Source: Candidatus Poribacteria bacterium (GTDB lineage: Bacteria; Poribacteria; WGA-4E; WGA-3G). From it: 12,819 nucleotides of DNA. How positions within the stretch are numbered: the stretch's first letter is position 1; every line of letters begins with the position of its first letter. Location of the stretch: positions 1-12,819 of the forward strand of contig VXXH01000598.1 of NCBI GenBank assembly GCA_009835515.1, written 5' to 3'. The notes beneath the pieces are model-generated. The model worked only from the letters and a program-made list of their open reading frames with translations. It was not told the DNA's origin and made no database searches. Both the position numbers and the translations under genes were made by a program. Positions 6,913 through 12,819 of the stretch are shown here, one piece after another.

Positions 6913-7656
6913 ATGGCAAATCCTGTAGTACCAGCAACACTCAACGTTGACTTGGATTATGAATTGCAACAAGAGGTCAACTTTTTCCTCAACTGGGGCT
7001 ACCTCGTCGTTGACGATGCCGCAACACCGGAACAGATTGCGTCGCTACGAGCGGCACTTGATGAAAGCTACGAACGGAAAAATAAAAGTCAATTCATCGG
7101 TGAACTCCTTGAAGAAGATGATCGATTTGCCTTCCTGTTAGACAATCCACCCGTCCTCAAACGGATGGAAGCGATATTAGGCACCTGTGTACAACTCCAC
7201 AGTGCGACGGCACGCATCACCGAACCCGGAACACCAGACCAACATTGGCACCGTGACGGTCCCTGGCCCGTCGCACCGAACGGGACGCCTTATGGGAGCC
7301 TGCCAGCACAGATTAATTGTGGCTATTATCTCGATGAAGTCACTGACGACAACGGTCCCACGGTTATCCAACCCGGTAGCCATAGAGCCCCCTTCCGTCC
7401 ACCACCGACGCCTGTCGAATTGCCCGATGAGAAACGGGTACTCGTTTCCCCCGGACAAGCGGTTATGTTTGACGGATGGACCTGGCATCGGGGTGCCGCT
7501 AACAATTCCTCAGAACGCCGCCGCGTCTGTCTGATGTGCTACCAAAACGCGTGGATGAAATCTCGCGAACCCTTTGACGGACCGCGCGTCACAAAACTCC
7601 GAGAGGAAGGCACACCACAGCAGCAACTCTTACTCGGCGCGATTCCAAAATGGTAA
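6913..7656 (+). CDS. Phytanoyl-CoA dioxygenase (PhyH) family protein C
   Basis: This is a 247-residue Fe(II)/2-oxoglutarate-dependent oxygenase of the PhyH family. The proximal iron ligands are in H111-W-H113-R-D115, giving H-x-D, and the distal histidine is H192 in GWTWHRGAANN. Arginines 202-204 follow at the 2-oxoglutarate-binding distance. The family turn VIQPGSHRAPF (151-161) is present, and the opening segment NFFLNWGYLVVDDAAT matches the common N-terminal strand-helix. No export signal is seen. It starts 3 nt after the PhyH-B stop with an excellent ribosome binding site. It is clearly diverged from PhyH-A and PhyH-B, so the three are not recent duplicates and probably have separate substrates or steps. 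Its stop is fused to hairpin repeat copy D. Confidence 0.9.
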   Translation: MANPVVPATLNVDLDYELQQEVNFFLNWGYLVVDDAATPEQIASLRAALDESYERKNKSQFIGELLEEDDRFAFLLDNPPVLKRMEAILGTCVQLHSATARITEPGTPDQHWHRDGPWPVAPNGTPYGSLPAQINCGYYLDEVTDDNGPTVIQPGSHRAPFRPPPTPVELPDEKRVLVSPGQAVMFDGWTWHRGAANNSSERRRVCLMCYQNAWMKSREPFDGPRVTKLREEGTPQQQLLLGAIPKW

Positions 7657-7683
7657 AGTAGTAGGCACGCTCCGCCGTGCCGT
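7655..7683 (+). repeat. Intergenic hairpin repeat, variant copy D
   Basis: It starts AAAGTAGTAGGCACGC like copies A-C, again beginning within the stop codon of the preceding gene, and ends GTGCCGTAA. The interior differs: arms GGCACG (7664-7669) and CGTGCC (7676-7681) flank loop CTCCGC. The changed loop together with a conserved stem suggests the hairpin is what is maintained. Confidence 0.8.
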
Positions 7684-7704
7684 AACCAACGGAAAATTAA
7701 AAAA

Positions 7705-9159
7705 ATGAATCTTGCTTACATCGTTATTGATACACTTCGCTACGACTACATCGGTGCAAACGGTAATGACTGGATAGAAACACCGAATATTGACCGGTTT
7801 GCATCTAAAGCCTGGGCTTATGACCGTGCTTTCTGCGCGAGTTTTCCAACCATCCCCTACCGCACCGATGTCATCACAGGACAATACGGTGCCCCCTTCC
7901 ACGCGTGGAAACCGCTCCGCCATGAACGTCAAACGCTACCGTGGACGCTTTCACAAAATGGCTACGCAACACAACTCATCCACGATACACCACACCTCGT
8001 CAATGGCGGACACAACTTCGACTGGCCCTTCCACGCATGGACATTCGTCCGCGGCGCAGAGGTCGATCGAGATTGGATTATGGACAGCGTTCCTTGGCCC
8101 GATAACTGGACACGCCAACCGCTTTTTGATTGCATTGACGACAAAGCCGCCGAATCAGGGATGCTCCGCAGCTACGCCCGCGCGAACAGAAACCGCAAAA
8201 AACCGGAGGACTGGAACTGCGCCAAACTTTTCAACACTGCTGCCCAATTCCTCAAAGATAACGCCAAACGAGATAACTTCTTCCTCTGGATAGACTGTTT
8301 CGACCCGCACGAACCTTGGGACTCCCCCCCTGAGTTCATGAAAAAATACGACCAGCGACCCGGTTATGACGGGCGCGTCGATCCACGGAGCCTCGGCGCA
8401 CGCGGCAATGCGGAACTCTCAGACGCAGCGAGACAACACATTAAAGACCAATACGCCGCTAAAACGACATGGATGGATCACTGCTTCGGACAGTTCCTTG
8501 ATGCCCTCGAATCCACTGGGCTCGACAAAAACACCGCCGTCATCTTTACCGCTGACCACGGCACAAATGTTGGTGAAAGAGGTAGGTTTGGTAAGGGACA
8601 ACCTGTCCGTCAGCAGGAAGCACACGTTCCGCTCTTTATCCGTCTCCCCGAAGGCGATACAGGACGGAGCAACGTCATCGTCCAACCGCAGGATTTCTTC
8701 CCGACGATCCTCAATATCTTGGGAGAGGCGCGCCCTGACGGACTTGAGGGACACGACATCCTAACGCCTGCGCGTGAAGGAAAATCCGGTGAAAGGCAAC
8801 TTGCCCTCTCAGGTGGAAGTATTGAACGGTGGCAGCAAGCATCACAGAACGAGAATGCTGTCCTCTTCACCGCATTCGACCAAGCGTGGAGTTTAGAGGT
8901 CGCCGTGAAACCCGAAAATTCTAAACTCGTCGGGCTTGGTGATTTAGCATACGTGCAGGACAAGCACCCAGACATCGTTGCGAAACTCCATGCCGCTGCT
9001 GTTGATGAAATTGAACGCCGCGGCACAGACCCCGCCTTGATGGCGTGGCTCCGTAGTGGTGGTGAAGACGCATTCCCTGCCGAAGCCAATTACTGGGACG
9101 GCTTCCCCGGTCCCGAAGGTTACCGCCCTTACTTCGGCAAACTCTACACTGGCGAGTAA
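7705..9159 (+). CDS. Sulfatase-family (alkaline phosphatase superfamily) hydrolase with Thr at the nucleophile position
   Basis: This 484-residue protein has the sulfatase fold. It shows an N-terminal metal-site strand AYIVIDTLRYD (D9, D14), the segment T49-I-P-Y-R53-T-D-V-I-T-G that aligns with the sulfatase signature C/S-x-P-S-R-x(4)-T-G, the FDPHEPW motif (199-205), the metal-binding FTADHG (D284, H285), and a GKG lysine K297 followed by H307. Length is typical for the family. In ordinary sulfatases the first signature residue becomes formylglycine; here it is threonine, so that modification is not possible. Hydrolysis through a Thr nucleophile is known elsewhere in the superfamily (nucleotide pyrophosphatases, phosphonoacetate hydrolase). 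The protein may therefore be a phosphodiesterase- or phosphonate-type hydrolase, or a variant sulfatase. No signal peptide is seen, so action is probably cytoplasmic. It is the last gene of the cluster and has only a weak ribosome binding site. Confidence 0.87.
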   Translation: MNLAYIVIDTLRYDYIGANGNDWIETPNIDRFASKAWAYDRAFCASFPTIPYRTDVITGQYGAPFHAWKPLRHERQTLPWTLSQNGYATQLIHDTPHLVNGGHNFDWPFHAWTFVRGAEVDRDWIMDSVPWPDNWTRQPLFDCIDDKAAESGMLRSYARANRNRKKPEDWNCAKLFNTAAQFLKDNAKRDNFFLWIDCFDPHEPWDSPPEFMKKYDQRPGYDGRVDPRSLGARGNAELSDAARQHIKDQYAAKTTWMDHCFGQFLDALESTGLDKNTAVIFTADHGTNVGERGRFGKGQPVRQQEAHVPLFIRLPEGDTGRSNVIVQPQDFFPTILNILGEARPDGLEGHDILTPAREGKSGERQLALSGGSIERWQQASQNENAVLFTAFDQAWSLEVAVKPENSKLVGLGDLAYVQDKHPDIVAKLHAAAVDEIERRGTDPALMAWLRSGGEDAFPAEANYWDGFPGPEGYRPYFGKLYTGE

Positions 9160-9188
9160 TTATCAGCACTTACCCAAACCCCTTTGCA

Positions 9189-9209
9189 GGCGGGGTTTTC
9201 AACCCCGCC
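9189..9209 (+). terminator. GC-rich perfect hairpin downstream of the sulfatase-like gene
   Basis: The arms GGCGGGGTT (9189-9197) and AACCCCGCC (9201-9209) are perfectly complementary around loop TTC, beginning 30 nt after the stop. It may end the cluster transcript or be another dispersed intergenic hairpin. No clear T-run follows, so intrinsic termination is uncertain. Confidence 0.4.
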
Positions 9210-9238
9210 ACATCTTTATGTTTCCAAAAGATACAGAC

Positions 9239-9267
9239 TTGACAAGAACTTTCGGTTTTGATAACAT
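9239..9267 (+). promoter_or_regulatory. Predicted sigma-70-type promoter of the toxin-antitoxin pair
   Basis: TTGACA (9239-9244) and TAACAT (9262-9267) with a 17-bp spacer use the same hexamers and spacing as the promoter at 2907-2935. The leader to the antitoxin ATG is about 50 nt. Confidence 0.6.
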
Positions 9268-9325
9268 ATTAACAATGAACAAGACATGCAACCCAAGAAA
9301 GATAACCCTTTTAAGGAGTTCTGTG

Positions 9326-9556
9326 ATGAAGAATGCAAAACTACAAAAGCAAGCTATGATGTTAATCAAGCGACTCCCAAAGAAAAAACTCAAAGCTGCT
9401 ATAGATTATATGACTTATCTCTATGACAAGGAAGCATGGGATGCGACATACGAATTGGCATGCGATCCTGAAATTGCCAAGGACCTAGAAGAAGCTGAAG
9501 CCGATATGAAAGCTGGTCGATTAAAAAGTTGGGCTGATGTTAAGCGTGACGTTTGA
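9326..9556 (+). CDS. Antitoxin of a type II toxin-antitoxin pair (RelB/Phd-like)
   Basis: This 76-residue acidic-tailed small protein should bind and neutralise the toxin encoded just downstream and repress its own promoter. The N-terminal half (LIKRLPKKKLKAAIDYMTYLYDKEA, about 13-37) is helical and basic. The C-terminal half (CDPEIAKDLEEAEADMKAGR and SWADVKRDV) carries the pattern seen in many RelB/Phd-type antitoxins that wrap around RelE/ParE toxins. The start is set by AAGGAG at 9313-9318, 7 nt before ATG 9326; a frame extending upstream to 9056 inside the sulfatase gene lacks support. Its last 20 bases overlap the toxin gene, typical of such pairs. Codon use looks more AT-rich than in the neighbouring enzyme genes, consistent with acquisition as a module, though I have not computed this. 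Confidence 0.75.
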   Translation: MKNAKLQKQAMMLIKRLPKKKLKAAIDYMTYLYDKEAWDATYELACDPEIAKDLEEAEADMKAGRLKSWADVKRDV

Positions 9557-9812
9557 AATACAATTCACCAATAAGGCACAAACACATTATAACAGCCTTG
9601 ATGCGAATATGACACGCCGAATCAACAGAGCAATCAATCAGTTAGCCCAAAACCCTTTCTTTGGACCTAATATCGCCAAACTCAAGGGTTCCAACACGAG
9701 ACGCTATCGCTATCGCGTTGGAAGTTACCGGATCATCTATGAAGTGGATACACAACATCAAAAATGTTTTGTCATAAGTATCTCGACGCGTGGAAGATCA
9801 TATCATCCTTAA
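9537..9812 (+). CDS. RelE/ParE family toxin
   Basis: This 91-residue basic protein of the RelE/ParE fold either cleaves ribosome-bound mRNA (RelE) or poisons gyrase (ParE) when not held by its antitoxin. Diagnostic features are an N-terminal strand VTFEIQFTNKA, helices around LDANMTRRINRAINQLAQNP, KLKGS at 48-52, and the core strands YRVGSYRIIYEVD (59-71, R60, R65). A C-terminal SISTRGRSYHP supplies R85, R87 and Y89, the region where RelE carries catalytic residues. The length is typical. It overlaps the antitoxin gene by 20 bp and has no ribosome binding site of its own, so translation is probably coupled. GTG 9546 would give the more family-like start MTFEIQF and is a possible alternative. 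The choice between RelE and ParE cannot be made from sequence alone. Confidence 0.85.
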   Translation: MLSVTFEIQFTNKAQTHYNSLDANMTRRINRAINQLAQNPFFGPNIAKLKGSNTRRYRYRVGSYRIIYEVDTQHQKCFVISISTRGRSYHP

Positions 9813-9948
9813 TCCAACACCATAGGATCCGAGCATAGACCTAAACCTCTTAGAGGCATCATGTCAAGAACATGTAATTATTATCATTCGCTGCTTTCAA
9901 AACCTCCCTGAACTTTCAAACGTATTTCTGACACAGGAGAAATTACTT

Positions 9949-10998
9949 ATGCCACGCACATACAAAGCCTGTCTCATCGGATGCGGACGGATGGGCGCGA
10001 CCATTGACGACGAAGTCGAGGGCAGAGCCGATAGTTTTATTTGGCAACCCTTCTCGCACGCAGCCGCCGCTGTCGCCTGTGAACGAACAGACCTCGTCGC
10101 TGTCTCAGATGTCTTTGCCGAGAAAGCCGAAGCCATCAGGCAACGCTACGGAGCCGAGCGCGCCTATACAGACTACCAAGAGATGATCGAAAAGGAGAAA
10201 CCCGACATCGTCTGTATCGCCACGCGTCCCGGTCCACACGCCGATATGACCGTCTTTGCCGCCGAAAATGGGGTCAGGGGTATCTATTGTGAAAAACCGC
10301 TCTGCTGCGCCATGGAAGAGGCAGACATCATGGTAGACATCGTTCAAAAGCACGGTGTCAAATTCAACTACGGCACGCAGCGCCGCTACATGCCGATCTA
10401 TCGCAAAGTGCGTGAGCTCGTGGATGCCGGCGAAATCGGTGATGTCTTATGCTCCATCGCCCAATACGGAGCGGGTTCCGCGCTCTGGGGCTTAACCCAT
10501 GCCGCTGATATGCTCCTCTTCCTCGCAGGTGATCCGGAGGTGGATTTCGTACAAGGCGCGATTATATGCAAAGATTCAGATTGGGATGGCAACCGTCTTA
10601 ACGTTGACCCAGGTATCGCCTGTGGGTACATCCGGTATTCCAACGGGGTTCACGGCTATAACACCGCTGGCACTGGACCCGAATACGAGGTCTGCGGCAC
10701 TGGCGGTAAGATCCGTATACAAAACAACAGTAGGGAGATTCAATTCCGAAAGAAGGACGGGACCTTCTTTGAGGAAGTACCGTTCCCAGAGACATCCCGC
10801 GCGACAGGCACCGTCATGGGGATCACCGACATCGCCGAGGCACTCGACGAAGACCGCGAGACCAAAGGACCTGTTCACCTCGCGCGTCGGAGTCAAGAGA
10901 CTCTCATGGGTATGATTGAATCGCATCGCCTTGGGGGCAAGCACATTACGCTCCCCATGGAAAACCGATCGCTCTACGTTACCAGGGACAATTGGTAA
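9949..10998 (+). CDS. Gfo/Idh/MocA family oxidoreductase 3
   Basis: This is a 349-residue predicted NAD(P)-dependent oxidoreductase. The dinucleotide-binding motif ACLIGCGRMG is at residues 7-16. It is followed by an unusually long first loop (about 17-39, rich in acidic residues and containing FIWQPFSHA) before the helix normally seen next. The EKP motif with K116 (IYCEKPLCC) and H184 in GLTHAADMLLFL fill the usual catalytic positions. The C-terminal sheet domain ends with the substrate-domain helices around RRSQETLMGMIESHR. No signal peptide is visible. AGGAG at 9935-9939 stands 9 nt before ATG 9949. The gene is cut off from the PhyH cluster by the toxin-antitoxin pair but keeps the same orientation and may belong to the same pathway. 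Its GCGRMG motif matches that of oxidoreductase 1. The substrate is unknown. Confidence 0.9.
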   Translation: MPRTYKACLIGCGRMGATIDDEVEGRADSFIWQPFSHAAAAVACERTDLVAVSDVFAEKAEAIRQRYGAERAYTDYQEMIEKEKPDIVCIATRPGPHADMTVFAAENGVRGIYCEKPLCCAMEEADIMVDIVQKHGVKFNYGTQRRYMPIYRKVRELVDAGEIGDVLCSIAQYGAGSALWGLTHAADMLLFLAGDPEVDFVQGAIICKDSDWDGNRLNVDPGIACGYIRYSNGVHGYNTAGTGPEYEVCGTGGKIRIQNNSREIQFRKKDGTFFEEVPFPETSRATGTVMGITDIAEALDEDRETKGPVHLARRSQETLMGMIESHRLGGKHITLPMENRSLYVTRDNW

Positions 10999-11013
10999 CA
11001 TCGCCCTCCGGTA

Positions 11014-11034
11014 GGCGCGCTTTCTAAGCGCGCT
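11014..11034 (+). repeat. Intergenic GC-rich hairpin downstream of oxidoreductase 3
   Basis: GCGCGCTT (11015-11022) and AAGCGCGC (11026-11033) form a perfect 8-bp stem with loop TCT. It is preceded by GTAG like copies A-D (GTAGG then a GC-rich arm), so it may be a distant member of the same hairpin family. The following TTATATCTTTAT is moderately T-rich, so weak termination is possible. Confidence 0.6.
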
Positions 11035-11064
11035 TATATCTTTATCGAATCTCGCCTAAAAGAC

Positions 11065-12051
11065 ATGAACTTAGAAACCCAAATCCAGCAGTTCCGCGAA
11101 ACTTTCTATAAAGTCAAAGCCGAAGTCCAAAAACGTATCGTCGGTCAAGACGCGATTATTGAAGGTGTACTTTTCTGCCTACTCGCTAATGGACACGCGC
11201 TCCTTGAAGGTATCCCCGGCTTAGGCAAAACGCAATTGATCCACACCCTCAGCGAAGCACTCAATCTCGCTTACAAACGTATCCAATTCACACCGGACAT
11301 GATGCCCTCGGACATCACAGGCACAACGCTTCTCGTAGAAGACGAACACGGCGGAAGGCAGCTTGAATTCCAACAGGGTCCCATCTTCGCGCAACTGATC
11401 CTCGCAGACGAGATTAACCGCGCCACACCCCGCACGCAATCCGCGCTCCTTGAGGCGATGCAAGAGCGCACCGTCACTGTCGGACGCACCAGCCATAAGT
11501 TAGAAGAACCGTTCTGTGTTTTAGCAACACAAAACCCGTTGGAGATGGAAGGCACCTATCCGCTCCCAGAGGCACAACTCGATCGGTTCCTGTTCAAACT
11601 CCTCATCGACTTCCCAAACGAAGACGAGATCGTCGAAATCTTGCGTCGCACCACATCCGGCACTGACATCACCATCGGCAAGGTTACAGATGCCGAAACA
11701 CTCAACGAAATGCGCCGACTCGTCCCGCAAGTCCCCATCGCCGAGCATGTCGAACGCCACATCATCCGACTCGTCCGTGCGACGCACCCGGATTCAGAGG
11801 ACGCACCGGAGATCGTGAAACAGTATGTCCACCTCGGTGCCGGTATCCGAAGCGTCCAAGCGATAGCCCTCACCGCCAAAATCAACGCCCTCCTCGATGA
11901 ACGTTACAACGTCGCCTTTTCGGATATTGATGCCGTGTTGCGCCCCGCACTCCGTCACCGTATCCTCCTCAACTTCGAGGGACAAGGCGAAAGCATTGAA
12001 CCCGATGCCGTTGTCACCGAAGTCTGTAATACCATAACGCCAACACCGTAA
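11065..12051 (+). CDS. MoxR-type AAA+ ATPase
   Basis: This 328-residue AAA+ ATPase of the MoxR family has members that act as chaperones helping metal-cofactor insertion or complex assembly, usually with DUF58 and von Willebrand A-domain partners. The Walker A motif is G49-I-P-G-L-G-K55-T56 and Walker B is LILADE (111-116) followed by INRATPRTQSALLEAM. Sensor 1 lies in VLATQNP (N157). The MoxR signature EGTYPLPEAQLDRF follows with an arginine at 174, and a C-terminal lid with RHRILL ends the protein. Length is typical, and the start MNLETQIQQF fits the family, but no ribosome binding site is visible upstream of ATG 11065. The expected partner genes are absent on the right: the next gene is on the opposite strand. 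It could serve partners elsewhere or assist a metalloenzyme nearby; the latter is only inference. Confidence 0.92.
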   Translation: MNLETQIQQFRETFYKVKAEVQKRIVGQDAIIEGVLFCLLANGHALLEGIPGLGKTQLIHTLSEALNLAYKRIQFTPDMMPSDITGTTLLVEDEHGGRQLEFQQGPIFAQLILADEINRATPRTQSALLEAMQERTVTVGRTSHKLEEPFCVLATQNPLEMEGTYPLPEAQLDRFLFKLLIDFPNEDEIVEILRRTTSGTDITIGKVTDAETLNEMRRLVPQVPIAEHVERHIIRLVRATHPDSEDAPEIVKQYVHLGAGIRSVQAIALTAKINALLDERYNVAFSDIDAVLRPALRHRILLNFEGQGESIEPDAVVTEVCNTITPTP

Positions 12052-12124
12052 CAGCTCCTCTACTGGCGAAATTTTCCAACCTCGCTCATATAAATTAACA
12101 AAACTATAAGGAAGTAGGTAAGTC

Positions 12125-12466
12125 CTAAGATCTCTCATTTGATGCATGGAGGTTTTTGATGTCCGAAATACCTGTTTCTAATGCCTCTACTGAATCAACT
12201 TCGACTTCTTTCACGATACCTCTTGCCTTTAAAACCTCTTCAAACTCAAAGCGGTGTATCCCAGCTAACTCAGCAGCTCTACCGAGTGTCACATCGCCTA
12301 CCCGATAGGACTGAATTGCAGCATCAAGTCGTGAAGCTTTTTTAATTTGGACCAGGTTTTCCAGCGCATCAATCATCACAGCATGGGAATCTGGATAAAG
12401 TCCTGAATCAATCAGCGCGTTAACCTCTCTTTCGAGATCAGGCGCGTGGATTTCAATCTGTAGCAT
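12125..12466 (-). CDS. UPF0175 family antitoxin-like protein
   Basis: This 113-residue small protein has two parts. The N-terminal segment (about 1-45, LEREVNALIDSGLYPDSHAVMIDALENLVQ) resembles ribbon-helix-helix type DNA-binding antitoxins. The segment at about 48-85 (SYRVGDVTLGRAAELAG then FEFEEVLKARGI) is the UPF0175 signature, a predicted helix-turn-helix in proteins often paired with PIN-domain toxins. The start is set by GGAGGT (12480-12475), 8 nt before ATG 12466; a longer frame from 12517 would bypass this site. A C-terminal tail of about 25 residues, rich in acidic residues, may bind a partner. No PIN toxin lies next to it: downstream it converges on the MoxR gene with a 73-bp gap. 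It may be an orphan antitoxin or a regulator. Confidence 0.8.
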   Translation of the reverse strand: MLQIEIHAPDLEREVNALIDSGLYPDSHAVMIDALENLVQIKKASRLDAAIQSYRVGDVTLGRAAELAGIHRFEFEEVLKARGIVKEVEVDSVEALETGISDIKNLHASNERS

Positions 12467-12507
12467 GCGATAACACCTCCGTAAAATAATCGGACCTTCC
12501 ATTTTAT

Positions 12508-12536
12508 AGAATAGCACACTTCACACCATGTATCAA
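12508..12536 (-). promoter_or_regulatory. Predicted promoter of the UPF0175 gene
   Basis: On the minus strand TTGATA (12536-12531) and TATTCT (12513-12508) are 17 bp apart. A TG one base before the -10 gives it an extended -10 form. Confidence 0.5.
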
Positions 12537-12542
12537 ATAAAT

Positions 12543-12571
12543 TTGACTATCCCTCGAACCTATGCCATAAT
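12543..12571 (+). promoter_or_regulatory. Predicted promoter of the Fic-family gene
   Basis: TTGACT (12543-12548) and CATAAT (12566-12571), each one mismatch from consensus, have a 17-bp spacer. The leader to ATG 12651 would be about 75 nt. Its -35 starts 7 bp from the divergent UPF0175 promoter, so binding at one could affect the other. Confidence 0.55.
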
Positions 12572-12650
12572 ATGGAATCTGGGATTATCAAAAATAGGAA
12601 AAAATGACAATGCGAATTTGCTATTTTCAAAAAGAGGCGAAAACGGTAAT

Positions 12651-12819
12651 ATGCAAAACTTTATAGCGGGCGTGTACCGACAGCAGCGAGAATACAAGAG
12701 TTTTAGCCCATCTTTCATCAACTGTCCTTTTGTTTCGGAAAACCGCCAAATAAATCAGTTGGTCGAACAAGCTGCTAATCTTTTGGGAGAACTCAACGCT
12801 TATGCAGAAATCGTACCGG
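12651..12819 (+). CDS. Fic family protein, N-terminal fragment cut by window edge
   Basis: The frame from ATG 12651 is open to the right edge, giving 56 codons. The product matches the start of Fic-family proteins: a short GVYRQQREYKSFSP opening, a proline/phenylalanine stretch (NCPFVS), then a helix QINQLVEQAANLLGELNAY and the motif AEIVP that precedes the Fic core. Fic proteins transfer AMP or related groups to target proteins; the catalytic HPFxxGNG motif would lie beyond the window, so activity cannot be judged. A weak GAGG is 13 nt upstream; an earlier in-frame TTG at 12618 is possible but lacks support. A good promoter stands at 12543-12571. Confidence 0.75.
   Translation, partial: MQNFIAGVYRQQREYKSFSPSFINCPFVSENRQINQLVEQAANLLGELNAYAEIVP

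Noticed and set aside
3995..7683. CRISPR array
   Set aside because: The repeated hairpin units are spread between genes at kilobase distances without regular spacers; the two close copies come from a simple tandem duplication.
9056..9325. Longer version of the antitoxin starting inside the sulfatase-like gene
   Set aside because: The extension has no family resemblance and overlaps a well-supported gene, while AAGGAG stands 7 nt before ATG 9326.
9846..9877. Short inverted repeats CCTCT-T-AGAGG and CATGT-CAAGA-ACATG before oxidoreductase 3
   Set aside because: The arms are only 5 bp long, and there is no convincing promoter nearby to make them operators.
12467..12517. Longer version of the UPF0175 protein
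   Set aside because: The extra residues overlap the GGAGGT ribosome binding site and the predicted promoter, and are not part of the family.

Overview
The window looks like a piece of a bacterial chromosome with roughly balanced base composition. The likely source is a Candidatus Poribacteria-like or similar uncultured marine/sponge-associated lineage. That placement is inference. It rests on the density of phytanoyl-CoA dioxygenase (PhyH) family genes, Gfo/Idh/MocA oxidoreductases and a sulfatase-like gene in one cluster, together with small toxin-antitoxin genes and short GC-rich hairpin repeats between genes. There is no rRNA, tRNA, CRISPR array or transposase in the window.

Layout. (1) 1-2654, minus strand: an 884-codon, uninterrupted but 3'-truncated glnD-like gene (PII uridylyltransferase/uridylyl-removing enzyme) with nucleotidyltransferase, HD and ACT domains. 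It runs off the left edge. (2) 2655-2956: a divergent regulatory region with a promoter facing glnD and another facing the plus-strand cluster. (3) 2957-9159, plus strand: six genes reading the same way. They are Gfo/Idh/MocA oxidoreductase 1, PhyH-A, Gfo/Idh/MocA oxidoreductase 2 (GTG start), PhyH-B, PhyH-C, and a sulfatase-fold hydrolase. Three of the gaps carry copies of a 29-bp hairpin element, and one gap carries a perfect 68-bp tandem duplication. (4) 9189-9812: a hairpin, a strong promoter and a RelB/Phd-RelE/ParE type toxin-antitoxin pair. (5) 9949-10998: a third Gfo/Idh/MocA oxidoreductase. (6) 11065-12051: a MoxR-type AAA+ ATPase without its usual partners. (7) 12125-12466, minus strand: a UPF0175 antitoxin-like gene. 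(8) 12651 to the right edge: the start of a Fic-family gene, divergent from UPF0175.

How the genes may work together. The six-gene cluster combines NAD(P)-dependent sugar or polyol oxidoreductases, Fe(II)/2-oxoglutarate oxygenase-fold proteins and an alkaline-phosphatase-superfamily hydrolase, all without signal peptides. This suggests cytoplasmic processing of an oxidised, decorated small molecule such as a modified sugar or polyol; the substrate cannot be read from the sequence. Two members have altered catalytic positions. PhyH-A has H-G-G where the iron-binding H-x-D motif is expected. The sulfatase-like protein has Thr49 where the formylglycine-generating Cys/Ser is expected. These altered sites, the hairpin element family and the duplicated gene tail are the most interesting things here.
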